Shown piece after piece: positions 8,009-17,077 of a stretch of 64,000 nucleotides of DNA. A model generated the notes under the pieces. That model was not told the origin of the DNA and searched no databases. It was given only the letters and a program-made list of their open reading frames with translations. The position numbers and the translations under genes were made by a program. Source of the DNA: Marinimicrobium agarilyticum DSM 16975. Its GTDB lineage: Bacteria; Pseudomonadota; Gammaproteobacteria; Pseudomonadales; Cellvibrionaceae. The stretch lies in assembly GCF_000423345.1 (NCBI RefSeq), contig NZ_AUHU01000004.1:1-64000 (forward strand). The letters run 5' to 3'. Within the stretch, counting starts at the first letter, position 1. Each line of letters starts with the position of its first letter.

Positions 8009-8209
8009 GAAACAAAATGGGTTCCTTTAGATGTCGGTCTATCGGCTCCCCCGCTCCCTTTCATGATTTTCCTGCCGAGCGCTCCTGTTATCCCGGAGCG
8101 CTGTTTCTAGCGTTCGACAATCCCGCCTTTGGAGAAACCTGACGGTTTTCACAAAAACAGACATCCCTGGCGGATGTTATCTCATTCCTGAAGAGTAATA
8201 TGCCAACTA
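8009..8209. other. Gap before xylanase promoter
   Basis: No gene is seen. The part from about 8150 aligns with 10515-10640 upstream of the second xylanase (shared TTTCACAAAA, GGCGG, GTTAT and ATGCCAA blocks), showing that the regulatory region was duplicated together with the gene. Confidence 0.7.
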
Positions 8210-8249
8210 TTATTGTCTCGTTGACAATAAGGTGCGGCGTTGCTATAGC
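8210..8249 (+). promoter_or_regulatory. Xylanase 1 promoter with overlapping palindromic operator
   Basis: A near-consensus sigma-70 promoter: -35 TTGACA (8221-8226), 17-bp spacer, -10 TATAGC (8244-8249). A perfect palindrome TTATTGTC-TCGTT-GACAATAA (8210-8230) covers the -35 box. The same promoter and palindrome occur before the second xylanase. A repressor binding here would block RNA polymerase; the regulator is not identified. The predicted leader is about 110 nt. Confidence 0.8.
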
Positions 8250-8367
8250 TGTGCGCCGAGCGTCGGGCTGTGGCGGTTGAAGTGAATCGCCGTCGGTTGG
8301 TAAACGGGGTGATTCGGAATTAACAGCTTGGCTTCCCATTAAAATAAGTGATTAAGGGTACTGTCCT

Positions 8368-10389
8368 ATGAGCTTGATATCATTTAAGCAACTCGCGAAA
8401 GGCGGCGCAAGCGCGACCAAAGCGCTTGTCTGTGCCGCTGCACTTTGTGCGTCGGGCGTTCACGCCCAAACACTGACGCAAAACGATACGGGAACCCACG
8501 ACGGGTTTTATTACTCGTTCTGGAAAGACAACGGCGATGCGTCTTTCGAACTTCTGCCCGGTGGGCGATATCGCTCGCAGTGGAGCAATGCCACCAACAA
8601 CTGGGTCGGTGGCAAAGGCTGGAACCCCGGCGGTCGCAAAGTGGTGAATTATTCCGGTTCGTATAACGTGGATAATTCGCAGAACTCCTACCTCGCCTTG
8701 TACGGCTGGACCCGCAATCCGTTGGTCGAGTACTACGTGATCGAAAGTTACGGCTCCTATAATCCGTCTTCCTGTACGACAGGTCGCCAAACCTATGGCA
8801 CCTTTCAGAGCGATGGTGCGACCTATGAGATTGTCCGTTGCCAGCGGGTGAACAAACCCTCCATTGAAGGCAACGCCACTTTCTATCAGTACTTCAGTGT
8901 GCGTCAGCCCAAAAAAGGGTTCGGGCAGATCAGCGGCACCATTACCGTGGGCAACCACTTTGATGCCTGGGCCGAAGCGGGCCTGAACCTGGGCAACCAT
9001 GATTACATGGTGCTGGCTACCGAGGGCTACCAAAGCTCGGGCAGCTCTGACATTACCGTGAGCGAAGGCACGGGTGGTGATACCGGTGGCGACACGGGCG
9101 GTGATACCGGAGGAGACACCGGGGGCGATACCGGCAGCGGTGGTTCTGGTGGCGATATTGTGGTTCGCGCGCGCGGCACCGCCGGTGGCGAGCATATCAA
9201 TTTGTTGGTCGGCGGGAGCGTCGTGGCCGGCTGGAATCTTTCCACCAATTTCGCGGACTACACCTATACCGGTGGTGCCACGGGTGATGTGCAGGTGGAG
9301 TTTGATAACGACGGCGGCGACCGGGATGTGATTCTCGACAGCGTCTACGTCAATGGCGAAACCCGTCAAGCGGAAAATATGGAATACAACACCGCGACCT
9401 ATGATGGCGAGTGCGGTGGAGGCTCTCTTTCGGAAACCATGCACTGCAACGGCGTGATCGGTTTCGGTGAAACCTCGGATTGCTTCAGCGGTAGTTGCAG
9501 CGGTGGTAACACGGGCGGCGATACCGGTGGCGACACCGGCGGTGATACGGGCGGAAACTCGGGCGATACCAGCTGCAGTGGTTATGTCGGCCTGACGTTT
9601 GATGATGGCCCGACGGGTAACACAAGCACTCTGATCAGTTTGCTGCAGCAGAACGACCTCACGCCGGTGACCTGGTTCGCGCAAGGTCAGTACGTGGATA
9701 GCAACCCGGGAATGATTTCCCAAATGCTCGACGTCGGTGAAGTGCAGAACCACAGTTACTCGCACCCCTCCATGACCGGTTACAGCTATCAGCAGGTGGT
9801 GGATGAAATCAGTCGCACCACTGATGCGATTCAGAATGCCGGCGCCCCGGCTCCCACACTCTATCGTCCCCCTTACGGTGATAACACCTCTACCATTCGT
9901 CAGGCAGCGCAAGACCAGGGGCTGACCTATATTACCTGGGATGTGGACTCTCGGGATTGGGACGGCGCCAGCGCCTCGCAAATCGCTAATGCCGCCAACC
10001 AACTGCAGGATGGACAAGTGATTTTGATGCACGACGGCAGCTACACCAATACCAATGCCGCTATTCCACAAATTGCCGCAAACCTGCGAGCGAAAGGACT
10101 GTGTGCCGGCCGTATTGATCCGGCCAGTGGTCGCGCCGTGGCGCCCGGCAGCGCCGGCGGTGGCACCGGTGGAAACGACGGTGGCGATACCGGGGGTGAC
10201 ACAGGAGGTGATACTGGCGGCGACACCGGTGGTAATACCGGCAGTCAGTGCCAGTGTAACTGGTATGGCACCCTGTATCCTTCCTGTGACAATCAAGACA
10301 GTGGTTGGGGCTGGGAGAACGCCGAAAGCTGTATCGGCTCCACGACGTGTAACGACCAGTACGGTGATGGTGGCGAAGTCTGCAACTGA
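8368..10389 (+). CDS. Secreted bifunctional xylanase / acetylxylan esterase (GH11-CBM60-CE4-CBM10)
   Basis: Domains of this 673-residue enzyme: Sec signal peptide (1-33, cut after VHA); GH11 endo-xylanase (about 35-232) with nucleophile E121 in PLVEYYVIE and acid/base E219 in LATEGYQSS; a GGDT-repeat linker; CBM60 xylan-binding module (about 262-377, starting IVVRARGT); a second linker; CE4 deacetylase (about 403-590) with TFDDGP (D412, D413), HSYSHP metal histidines, RPPYG and LMHDG; a third linker; CBM10 cellulose-binding module (about 627-673, [11 protein letters not shown]). The layout matches Cellvibrio japonicus Xyn11A. It should cut the xylan backbone and remove acetyl groups while anchored to plant cell wall. 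Confidence 0.95.
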   Translation: MSLISFKQLAKGGASATKALVCAAALCASGVHAQTLTQNDTGTHDGFYYSFWKDNGDASFELLPGGRYRSQWSNATNNWVGGKGWNPGGRKVVNYSGSYNVDNSQNSYLALYGWTRNPLVEYYVIESYGSYNPSSCTTGRQTYGTFQSDGATYEIVRCQRVNKPSIEGNATFYQYFSVRQPKKGFGQISGTITVGNHFDAWAEAGLNLGNHDYMVLATEGYQSSGSSDITVSEGTGGDTGGDTGGDTGGDTGGDTGSGGSGGDIVVRARGTAGGEHINLLVGGSVVAGWNLSTNFADYTYTGGATGDVQVEFDNDGGDRDVILDSVYVNGETRQAENMEYNTATYDGECGGGSLSETMHCNGVIGFGETSDCFSGSCSGGNTGGDTGGDTGGDTGGNSGDTSCSGYVGLTFDDGPTGNTSTLISLLQQNDLTPVTWFAQGQYVDSNPGMISQMLDVGEVQNHSYSHPSMTGYSYQQVVDEISRTTDAIQNAGAPAPTLYRPPYGDNTSTIRQAAQDQGLTYITWDVDSRDWDGASASQIANAANQLQDGQVILMHDGSYTNTNAAIPQIAANLRAKGLCAGRIDPASGRAVAPGSAGGGTGGNDGGDTGGDTGGDTGGDTGGNTGSQCQCNWYGTLYPSCDNQDSGWGWENAESCIGSTTCNDQYGDGGEVCN

Positions 10390-10449
10390 ACGGTCATTAG
10401 CACCGCAAGCGATAAAACCAATAAATTCTCATAGCAATATCTGATGTAA

Positions 10450-10475
10450 GGCGGGTTTTTACCCGCCTTTTTTTA
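10450..10475 (+). terminator. Rho-independent terminator after xylanase 1
   Basis: GGCGGGT-TTTT-ACCCGCC is a perfect 7-bp stem with a T4 loop and is followed by seven T residues. Confidence 0.92.
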
Positions 10476-10578
10476 CGGCTAAAAATTAATTTAAAAAAGA
10501 ATATCGACGGAAGTTTTTCACAAAATAAATAATCATTGGCGGGCGTTATTTCAATAACAAAGGTTGAGATGCCAATAT

Positions 10579-10618
10579 TTATTGTCTTGTTGACAATAAG
10601 ATTTCCGGTTGCTATATC
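10579..10618 (+). promoter_or_regulatory. Xylanase 2 promoter with the same palindromic operator
   Basis: The -35 TTGACA (10590-10595) and -10 TATATC (10613-10618) are 17 bp apart, and the palindrome TTATTGTC-TTGTT-GACAATAA (10579-10599) again overlaps the -35. Compared with the first copy, the arms are identical and only one spacer base differs, while surrounding DNA has diverged more. That pattern supports selection on the operator. Confidence 0.8.
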
Positions 10619-10774
10619 TTTGCCCGAGCCTGAACGGTAAACAGCGGAAAAAGGTTCTCTGTCCTGCGAGTCAAGCAATAAACGGCGCGTGTCAGAAGCA
10701 TTGGGTTGGAGAACCTTCGCTTGTTAGGTCCGGCCTGGCTCTTCATTAAAATAAATTAAGAAGGGTACTTTCCT

Positions 10775-12160
10775 ATGAGCTTGACAACACTTAAGCAACT
10801 CGCGAAAAGCGGCGCTTGCGCGACCAAAGCGCTGGTGTGTGCCGCTGCACTCTGTGCGTCGGGCGCTTACGCCCAAACGCTGACGCAAAACGCTACGGGA
10901 ACCCACGACGGGTTTTATTACTCGTTCTGGAAAGACAATGGTGATGCGTCTTTCGAACTTCTGCCCGGCGGGCGATACCGCTCGCAGTGGAGCAATGCCA
11001 CCAACAACTGGGTCGGCGGCAAGGGTTGGAACCCCGGTGGTCGCAAAGTGGTGAATTACTCCGGTTCGTATAACGTGGATAATTCGCAGAACTCTTACCT
11101 CGCCTTGTACGGCTGGACCCGCAATCCGTTGGTCGAGTACTACGTGATCGAGAGCTACGGTTCCTATAACCCGTCCTCCTGTTCGACAGGTCGCCAGACC
11201 TATGGCACTTTTCAAAGTGATGGCGCGACCTATGAAATTGTTCGCTGTCAGCGCGTGAACAAGCCGTCCATTGAAGGCAACGCCACTTTCTATCAGTACT
11301 TCAGTGTGCGTCAGCCCAAAAAAGGGTTCGGGCAGATCAGCGGCACCATTACCGTGGGCAACCACTTTGATGCCTGGGCCGAAGCGGGCCTGAACCTGGG
11401 CAACCACGATTACATGGTGCTGGCTACCGAGGGCTACCAAAGCTCGGGCAGCTCTGACATTACCGTGAGCGAAGGCACGGGTGGCGATACCGGTGGCGAC
11501 ACGGGCGGTGACACCGGTGGTGACACCGGTGGTGATAACGGCGACGGCTCGCCCTCTGGCAGCGACATTGTGGTTCGCGCACGCGGCACGGCCGGTGGCG
11601 AGCATATCAATCTGCTGATCGGTGGCAGCGTCGTGGCCGATTGGAACCTGACCACCAACTTTGCGAACTATACCTACAGCGGCAGCGCCTCGGGCGATAT
11701 TCAGGTGCAGTTCGATAATGACGGTGGCGACCGGGACGTGATTCTGGATAATGTTTACGTCAATGGTGAAACCCGTCAGGCCGAAGATATGGAATACAAC
11801 ACCGCGACCTATGACGGTGAGTGTGGTGGCGGCTCTTACGCTGAGACCATGCACTGTAATGGCGTGATCGGCTTCGGTGAAACCGGCGATTGTTTCAGTG
11901 GTAATTGCAGCGGTGGAAACACCGGTGGAGATTCCGGGGGCAATACCGGTGGTGACAGTGGTGGTAACACCGGAGGCGATAACGGTGGAAATACCGGTGG
12001 CAATACTGGTGGCAGTAGTTGTCAGTGCAACTGGTACGGCACCCTCTACCCTTCCTGTGACAATCAGGAAAGTGGTTGGGGCTGGGAAAACTCCCAGAGC
12101 TGCATCGGCACCACCACCTGCAATGATCAGTATGGCGACGGTGGTGAAGTCTGTAACTGA
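10775..12160 (+). CDS. Secreted xylanase (GH11-CBM60-CBM10), paralogue of xylanase 1
   Basis: The 461-residue protein repeats the neighbour's signal peptide, GH11 domain (about 35-232, same catalytic glutamates 121 and 219), GGDT linker, CBM60 module (about 260-375) and C-terminal CBM10 (about 415-461), but lacks the CE4 esterase domain. The GH11 part is almost identical at the protein level; the CBM60 is more diverged. It is therefore a tandem duplicate after gain or loss of the esterase cassette between linker repeats. It would hydrolyse xylan and rely on the neighbouring or other esterases for deacetylation. It has its own promoter, operator and terminator. Confidence 0.95.
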   Translation: MSLTTLKQLAKSGACATKALVCAAALCASGAYAQTLTQNATGTHDGFYYSFWKDNGDASFELLPGGRYRSQWSNATNNWVGGKGWNPGGRKVVNYSGSYNVDNSQNSYLALYGWTRNPLVEYYVIESYGSYNPSSCSTGRQTYGTFQSDGATYEIVRCQRVNKPSIEGNATFYQYFSVRQPKKGFGQISGTITVGNHFDAWAEAGLNLGNHDYMVLATEGYQSSGSSDITVSEGTGGDTGGDTGGDTGGDTGGDNGDGSPSGSDIVVRARGTAGGEHINLLIGGSVVADWNLTTNFANYTYSGSASGDIQVQFDNDGGDRDVILDNVYVNGETRQAEDMEYNTATYDGECGGGSYAETMHCNGVIGFGETGDCFSGNCSGGNTGGDSGGNTGGDSGGNTGGDNGGNTGGNTGGSSCQCNWYGTLYPSCDNQESGWGWENSQSCIGTTTCNDQYGDGGEVCN

Positions 12161-12210
12161 GGGCTGAAAAAAAACAACGGATCAGAGCCGGGCTTGCCGG
12201 CTCACATTAA

Positions 12211-12236
12211 GGGCGGATGAGAATCCGCCCTTTTTT
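12211..12236 (+). terminator. Rho-independent terminator after xylanase 2
   Basis: GGGCGGAT-GAGA-ATCCGCCC is a perfect 8-bp stem with a 4-nt loop, followed by TTTTTT. It separates the xylanase from the converging pectate lyase gene. Confidence 0.92.
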
Positions 12237-12244
12237 GTGGGGTG

Positions 12245-13435
12245 CTAGCGGGGGTAGCGTTGGCGCCACTGTTGGTACTGCTCCAGAACATCGCTCGGGT
12301 CGTTCGTGTACCAGGCGTAGCCTTCCCGGCGTTCCTGGGAGATTTCATCAATGTCGTAATGAACCGAATTATCCCGGTCCCCGAAGAGGGGGCGGTTGGT
12401 GCCGATTTCCGCAAAGCGGGACCAGAGGGGCGACGCGTCTTTGTCTTTGACCAGGCGGTAGGCCTCCCGGTCCCAGCGGACGCCTTTCAGCGGATTGCTC
12501 CGGTACCAGTCCACCGCGTGGTGAACAGCGGCCTGAATATCGGCCGGCGGGTTTTCCAGCTGCATTAGAAACTCCAGCAGGTCAGCGCTTTCGGCGGTGG
12601 CGAGGGAAACCATTTCATAGGCCCGGGCCTTGCGGGGTTCCAGTGTGCGCGGATCGTGTTGGGCGCCCCAGAGCGTCGGCTTGCCGTCCACGACGACCTG
12701 AGCGGCCACAATCAGGTCCAGCCCTCGGGCCATACTTCGGGCGGCCTGCACGCGGAGGTCTTCCGGCGCCTGTTCGAACGGAGGTTCAGCCTTGGCGATG
12801 TCGGAAAGCACGGCCATCAGGTTGATCATGGCATCGTCGTTGAAGGTGATGTAGTCGTGGTACCCGCCGCGCAGGGGAAAGGTCTGGGGCCAGCCGCCGT
12901 TGGGGTATTGCGCTTCCAGAATCAGCTCGACGCCCTTTACGTAGCCTTCCCGGTAGCGGGGCTCGCCGGTGGCGCTGTAGGCTTTGGCCAGCGCACGGAT
13001 TTGGGTGCTGGTGGCGTTGTTGTCGAATGTGGGGACGTACTTGCGTTCTACACCAAAGGCCTGGGCCGGCTGGCGCGGGCGCTTGGTCATGTCCGTGCCT
13101 TTGGACCAGCCGCCGGAGGGGGTCTGAAAGCTCAGAATGATGTCGGCGATGCGCTGGCCTTCCTCGCTGGCATACCACGTGATGGGCTGGTCCGGGTCAA
13201 AGCCATTGCGGTGTGCTTTGGGGGCGGGCTTGGGTTCGTCCAGGCCTTCGGCGGCCATTTCGGCCTGTATCTGATCGCGGTCGACTGAGCGCCAGTGCTG
13301 TGAGCGGGCCTGGTAATCTTCCCAGGCGGACGTGGGCACATTGATGGTGTGTTTCGGTTCGGGCGTCGGGGTTTCGCAGCCGAATAGGGTCAAGGCAGCG
13401 CCCAGCAGGGCCCACCGCAGTTGATGGCAACGCAT
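12245..13435 (-). CDS. Pectate lyase family 10 lipoprotein
   Basis: Start ATG 13435 is preferred over the in-frame GTG at 13447. The 396-residue protein has a lipobox ending LTLFGC (Cys20), so it is anchored to a membrane and faces the periplasm or surface. The catalytic domain fits PL10: TPSGGWSKGTDM, TFDNNAT, YPNGGWPQTFPL, HDYITFNDDAMI and EPRKARAYEMVSL, which includes the Arg-rich catalytic region. It cleaves polygalacturonate by beta-elimination with calcium. The family is known from Cellvibrio and Azospirillum. The leader contains an ACAACAACGA stretch 17-26 nt before the ATG that resembles Hfq/Crc-binding motifs. Confidence 0.9.
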   Translation of the reverse strand: MRCHQLRWALLGAALTLFGCETPTPEPKHTINVPTSAWEDYQARSQHWRSVDRDQIQAEMAAEGLDEPKPAPKAHRNGFDPDQPITWYASEEGQRIADIILSFQTPSGGWSKGTDMTKRPRQPAQAFGVERKYVPTFDNNATSTQIRALAKAYSATGEPRYREGYVKGVELILEAQYPNGGWPQTFPLRGGYHDYITFNDDAMINLMAVLSDIAKAEPPFEQAPEDLRVQAARSMARGLDLIVAAQVVVDGKPTLWGAQHDPRTLEPRKARAYEMVSLATAESADLLEFLMQLENPPADIQAAVHHAVDWYRSNPLKGVRWDREAYRLVKDKDASPLWSRFAEIGTNRPLFGDRDNSVHYDIDEISQERREGYAWYTNDPSDVLEQYQQWRQRYPR

Positions 13436-13532
13436 AGTCTCTCTCACTCTCTCGTTGTTGTGGGTGGTGGGATGAACCGGGGGACGCTTTGATAGGGGTT
13501 GATGTAACAGCGCTTGCCCGGAGTCCCTGTCG

Positions 13533-14357
13533 TTATAAAAATATATGATCGTCGCTGGGGAAGGTTCCAGCCTTCACGTCTGCCACGTATTTCTTCATGG
13601 CGCCGGGAATGTCGCCGGCTTCGGTCAGGAAGTTTTTCGAAAACTTGGGGGGCTGTTCGGTCAGGCCCAGAATGTCATTGATCACCAGTACCTGGGCGTC
13701 GGTATCGCGACCTGCGCCAATGCCCACGGTGGGAATGGCAATCTCGCGGGTGATGCGGGCCGCCAGCTCCGACGGCACGCACTCAAGCACCAGCAGGTCG
13801 GCGCCGGCGTCGGACAGGATCTTCGCATCTTCGGCAATTTCCTCCGCCTGCTCCGGGGAGCGACCCTGGACCCGGAAGCCGCCGAATTTGTTCACTGACT
13901 GGGGCGTCAGGCCCAGGTGTGCGCAGACCGGAATGCCGCACTCACTCAGGCGCCGCACCGTGTCCGCGAGCCAGCGCCCGCCTTCGATTTTGATCATCTG
14001 CGCGCCCGCCTGCATCAGGCGCGTTGAGTTCTTCAGCGCGTCTTCCAGGGTGGCGTAGGTCATAAACGGCAGGTCGGCGACAATCAGGGACTTGTGATTA
14101 CCACGCGCCACGGCTTCGACGTGGTACGTCATCTGTTCCATTGTCACGGGAATGGTGCTCTTGTAGCCCAGAACGGTCATGCCCAGGGAATCGCCGATCA
14201 GCACCGTTTCCACGCCGCACTTTTCCGCCATCGCCGCCATGGGGGCGTCGTACAGCGAAACCATCACGAACTTTTCGTTCTGATCCTTGAGCTTCTGCAG
14301 GGTCTTGATGGTGACCGTTTTGTTCAGGGCGGTGTCGGTGTTCGATCCGTAAGGCAT
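13533..14357 (-). CDS. panB: 3-methyl-2-oxobutanoate hydroxymethyltransferase
   Basis: The 274-residue enzyme shows PanB signatures: KFVMVSLYDAPMAAMAEKCG, VLIGDSLGMTVLGYKSTIPV, ADLPFMTYA, IKIEGG, CAHLGLTPQSVN and VGIGAGRDTDAQVLVINDIL. It adds a hydroxymethyl group from 5,10-methylene-tetrahydrofolate to ketoisovalerate, the first committed step of pantothenate synthesis. It is the last gene of the pcnB-folK-kinase-panB run. In pseudomonads panC follows directly; here a pectate lyase follows instead, so panC must lie elsewhere. Confidence 0.97.
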   Translation of the reverse strand: MPYGSNTDTALNKTVTIKTLQKLKDQNEKFVMVSLYDAPMAAMAEKCGVETVLIGDSLGMTVLGYKSTIPVTMEQMTYHVEAVARGNHKSLIVADLPFMTYATLEDALKNSTRLMQAGAQMIKIEGGRWLADTVRRLSECGIPVCAHLGLTPQSVNKFGGFRVQGRSPEQAEEIAEDAKILSDAGADLLVLECVPSELAARITREIAIPTVGIGAGRDTDAQVLVINDILGLTEQPPKFSKNFLTEAGDIPGAMKKYVADVKAGTFPSDDHIFL

Positions 14358-14377
14358 AACATCTCTCCGGGTCGGGC

Positions 14378-15061
14378 TTAGAGCGCCGGTGTGGGGTTGT
14401 AGTAGTGGCGCCCGCTTTTGATGGTGAGTAGGGTTTCGATCAACTGCTGGAAGTGCTGGCGGTTGTTGGCCAGGTCCAGGTCCTGGGCGTTGACGATCAG
14501 CAGCGGCGAGCTGTCGTAATAGTGGAAAAACTGGGTGTAGGCCTCGTTCAGGGCCTCCAGGTACTCCGGGCTGATGTTCTGCTCGCTGGCGACCCCTCGC
14601 TGGCGGATGCGCTCGTTCAGCACCTTGGAGGGGGCCTGCAGGTAGATCACCAGATCCGGTACCGGGGCGTCCAGGGTGAGACGGTCGTAGACCTGTTGGT
14701 AAATGTTCAGCTCGTCGTCATCCAGGGTAACCTGGGCGAACAGCTGGTCTTTTTCCATCAGAAAATCCGCCACGCGCACCGGTTCGAACAGGTCGTTCTG
14801 GCGCAGTTCCTGAAGCTGGTTGGTCCGTTGAAACAGGAAGTACAGCTGGGTCTGCAGGGCTACGGTGCGAGGGGAGCGGTAAAAGCGCTCCAGAAAAGGG
14901 TTTTCTTCGGGCTGCTCGAGCAGCACATCGTAGTTGAACAGTTGCGCGATGTTTTTGGCGAGCGTGGTTTTGCCCACGCCAATCGGTCCTTCCACGGCAA
15001 TATAGCGGGGAAGCTCGGCGTGGGACAGGTCCCATTGGTGATCGTCAAACATGGTCGACAC
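14378..15061 (-). CDS. Deoxynucleoside kinase family protein
   Basis: The 227-residue protein begins with a P-loop, IAVEGPIGVGKTTLAKN, followed by LLEQPEENPFLERFY and a central helix segment RTVALQTQLYFLFQR, as in the dNK/TK2 family that phosphorylates deoxyadenosine, deoxyguanosine or deoxycytidine. The Arg-rich lid region ERIRQRGVASEQNI is present. It lies 3 bp after folK and 20 bp before panB, so it is clearly co-transcribed. The salvage role is inferred from family; the substrate is not determined. Confidence 0.88.
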   Translation of the reverse strand: MSTMFDDHQWDLSHAELPRYIAVEGPIGVGKTTLAKNIAQLFNYDVLLEQPEENPFLERFYRSPRTVALQTQLYFLFQRTNQLQELRQNDLFEPVRVADFLMEKDQLFAQVTLDDDELNIYQQVYDRLTLDAPVPDLVIYLQAPSKVLNERIRQRGVASEQNISPEYLEALNEAYTQFFHYYDSSPLLIVNAQDLDLANNRQHFQQLIETLLTIKSGRHYYNPTPAL

Positions 15062-15064
15062 GAC

Positions 15065-15571
15065 TTAAGGCTCCCGGTGTTGACTGTCAGAGGTGAGTCG
15101 CTCCAGCCCCTCGAACGGGCACTGTGCCAATAATGACTCAAGAGGGGTGTTCGAGGGAAGCGTCAGTTCAGGGGTAATATCGGCCAAAGGGTAAAGAACA
15201 AAAGCCCGGCGAGGCATTTCGGGGTGGGGCACCTGTAGGCGGGGATGGTCGATGGTTTGCTCACCGTACAGCAGCAGGTCCAGGTCGAGGGTCCTGGGGC
15301 CCCAATGCTCCCGGCGTACCCTCTGATGGGCCTGCTCCAGCCGTTGTAGCTCATCCAGCAGTTCGAGCGGGGGAAGCGTTGTTTCCAGTTGGGCCACGGC
15401 GTTGATGTAATCGGGCTGTGGCGGGCCGACCGGCGCGCTGCGGTACAGCGGCGAGCGTGCCAGAAGGCGACTGTGGGGCAGTCGGGCCAGTTCATCAAAG
15501 GCCCGTTCGACTTGCTCTCTTGGGGCGTCGAGGTTACTGCCCAGGCCGATGTAACTGTGAACCCGACTCAT
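15065..15571 (-). CDS. folK: 2-amino-4-hydroxy-6-hydroxymethyldihydropteridine pyrophosphokinase
   Basis: A 168-residue HPPK with the expected start YIGLGSNL, the substrate loop SPLYRSAPVGPPQPDYINAV, and the signature GPRTLDLDLLLYGE followed by PHPEMPRRAFVLYPLADI. It transfers pyrophosphate from ATP to the pterin in folate synthesis. Its ATG overlaps the pcnB stop by 4 bp (ATGA), so translation is coupled. Length is normal. Confidence 0.96.
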   Translation of the reverse strand: MSRVHSYIGLGSNLDAPREQVERAFDELARLPHSRLLARSPLYRSAPVGPPQPDYINAVAQLETTLPPLELLDELQRLEQAHQRVRREHWGPRTLDLDLLLYGEQTIDHPRLQVPHPEMPRRAFVLYPLADITPELTLPSNTPLESLLAQCPFEGLERLTSDSQHREP

Positions 15572-16908
15572 TCCTGCGGCGCGGGGTTGGGCGAATCACC
15601 GGAGGAGGGGCGGCGTTTGCGACTGCGGCGGCGGCCACTCTTGGGTTTGGCGCCCTGACGGGACTCGGCAATCATCTTCTGTTGTTCGGCCTCGTCCACG
15701 TCCTGGAAGCGGGTCCACCAGTTGCCGGCGCCGTCCAGGTGCTCGCCGGAGGCTTCGCGCAGCAACAGGAAGTCGTAGGCGGCCCGGAAGCGGGAGTGCT
15801 CCAGCAACCGTTGTGGGTGGCGCTTCTGCACTAGGCGGTGCTGCATGTCCCACATTTCCCGCATGGGAATGAGGAAGCGCTTGGGAATGGACGTGTGTCC
15901 CAGTTGGTGACCGATCACTTCAGTGGCCGCCTGTTGGTAAGCCTGTTGGGGCGGCATGCTTTTGCTCAGGTGGTCGGCGCGGGCGGCCATGGGGGGCCAG
16001 AGCATGGCGGCGTAGATAAACGCCGGGGTTACCGGCTTCTCGGCACGCACGCGCTTGTCGGTGTTGGCCATGGTTTCTTCGATCAGCGTCAGGCCAGTCT
16101 CATCGCCTGCTTCCAGTGCCGCCTCGGTGGCCGGGAACAGGTGGGCCAGCAGCCCGTACTCGCGCATCAGGGTAAAGGTGGCGGTCGCCGAGCCGGCCAT
16201 AAAGAGTTTCAGCACCTCTTCGAACAGCCGGGCGGGGGGCACGTTGCGCAGCAACTCTCCCAACTCCAGGATGGGGTCGGCGGTACCCGGATCGATCTGG
16301 AAGCCGAGTTTGCCGGCGAAGCGGATCGCGCGCAGCATGCGCACCGGGTCTTCCTTGTAGCGGGTGTGTGGGTCACCGATGATGCGCAGAGTGCGCTTCT
16401 CCAGGTCCTTCAGCCCGCCAGTGTAGTCGTGAATGGCAAAGTCATTGAGGGTGTAATAGAGCGCGTTGACGGTAAAGTCACGCCGAACGGCGTCGGTTTC
16501 CAGGGTCCCGTAGACGTTGTCCCGCAGGAGCATTCCGTCTTCATTGCCGGACTGATCGTGATGCCCGCGAAAGGTGGTGACCTCAATGATTTCCCGCCCC
16601 ATGCGCACATGCACGATCTGGAAGCGCCGACCGATGATGCGGGCGCCGCGGAACAGGCGCTTGATCTGCTCGGGCTTGGCGTCGGTGGCGATGTCGAAGT
16701 CTTTGGGGTGGCCCCCCAGGAGCAGATCGCGCACGCCGCCACCCACCAGGAACCCCTGAAAGCCGCCTTCTTCCAGGCGTTTCATGATCTTGATCGCCGC
16801 CTGACTGATGTCTCGGCGGGAGACATTGTGTTGGTCTCGGGGGATGATCAGGGGGCGGTCCGGGTGGCGAGCGCGGGGGCGGAATTTGTCGATAAGCCGT
16901 TTCAGCAT
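15568..16908 (-). CDS. pcnB: Poly(A) polymerase I
   Basis: Start ATG 16908 is chosen over a TTG two codons upstream. The roughly 446-residue enzyme has the class II nucleotidyltransferase head with GGGVRDLLLGGHPKDFDIATDA, whose Asp pair binds metal, then FRGARIIGRRFQIVHV, RRDFTVNALYY and YKEDPVRMLRAIRFAGKLGF. A basic C-terminus (SGRRRSRKRRPSS) fits RNA binding. It adds 3' poly(A) tails and thereby marks RNAs for decay. It is the first protein gene downstream of the CrcZ-like RNA, as in Pseudomonas. Confidence 0.95.
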   Translation of the reverse strand: MLKRLIDKFRPRARHPDRPLIIPRDQHNVSRRDISQAAIKIMKRLEEGGFQGFLVGGGVRDLLLGGHPKDFDIATDAKPEQIKRLFRGARIIGRRFQIVHVRMGREIIEVTTFRGHHDQSGNEDGMLLRDNVYGTLETDAVRRDFTVNALYYTLNDFAIHDYTGGLKDLEKRTLRIIGDPHTRYKEDPVRMLRAIRFAGKLGFQIDPGTADPILELGELLRNVPPARLFEEVLKLFMAGSATATFTLMREYGLLAHLFPATEAALEAGDETGLTLIEETMANTDKRVRAEKPVTPAFIYAAMLWPPMAARADHLSKSMPPQQAYQQAATEVIGHQLGHTSIPKRFLIPMREMWDMQHRLVQKRHPQRLLEHSRFRAAYDFLLLREASGEHLDGAGNWWTRFQDVDEAEQQKMIAESRQGAKPKSGRRRSRKRRPSSGDSPNPAPQE

Positions 16909-17042
16909 GGGCAATGGGTTACTGTCAGTGGGTTCTCGCGTCGGCTGGCACGCCGGACGGTCGTCTGAAAGCCGGGCAGTTTAGCACGGGCGGGGAGTGG
17001 TGCAAACGCCGGGGGTGGCGGTAGCGGAGGCTTTTCCGGGGT

Positions 17043-17077
17043 CAGAAAGCAAAACGGGAAAGCCGAGGCTTTCCCGT
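17043..17077 (-). terminator. Rho-independent terminator of the CrcZ-like RNA
   Basis: On the minus strand ACGGGAAAGCC-TC-GGCTTTCCCGT (17077-17054) is a perfect 11-bp stem followed by TTTTGCTTT. It lies 146 bp before the pcnB start and cleanly ends the sRNA. Confidence 0.92.

Noticed and set aside
9070-9140. Short tandem repeats resembling a minisatellite or CRISPR-like array
   Set aside because: They are in-frame codons for GGDT linkers between enzyme domains and have no unique spacers.
8380-10296. 638-codon open frame antisense to xylanase 1
   Set aside because: Its long length comes from the biased codons of the Gly/Asp/Thr linkers and GH11 gene; the product is a low-complexity Val/Ile/Gly/Ala sequence. 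The similar antisense frame over xylanase 2 (10724-11854) is rejected for the same reason.
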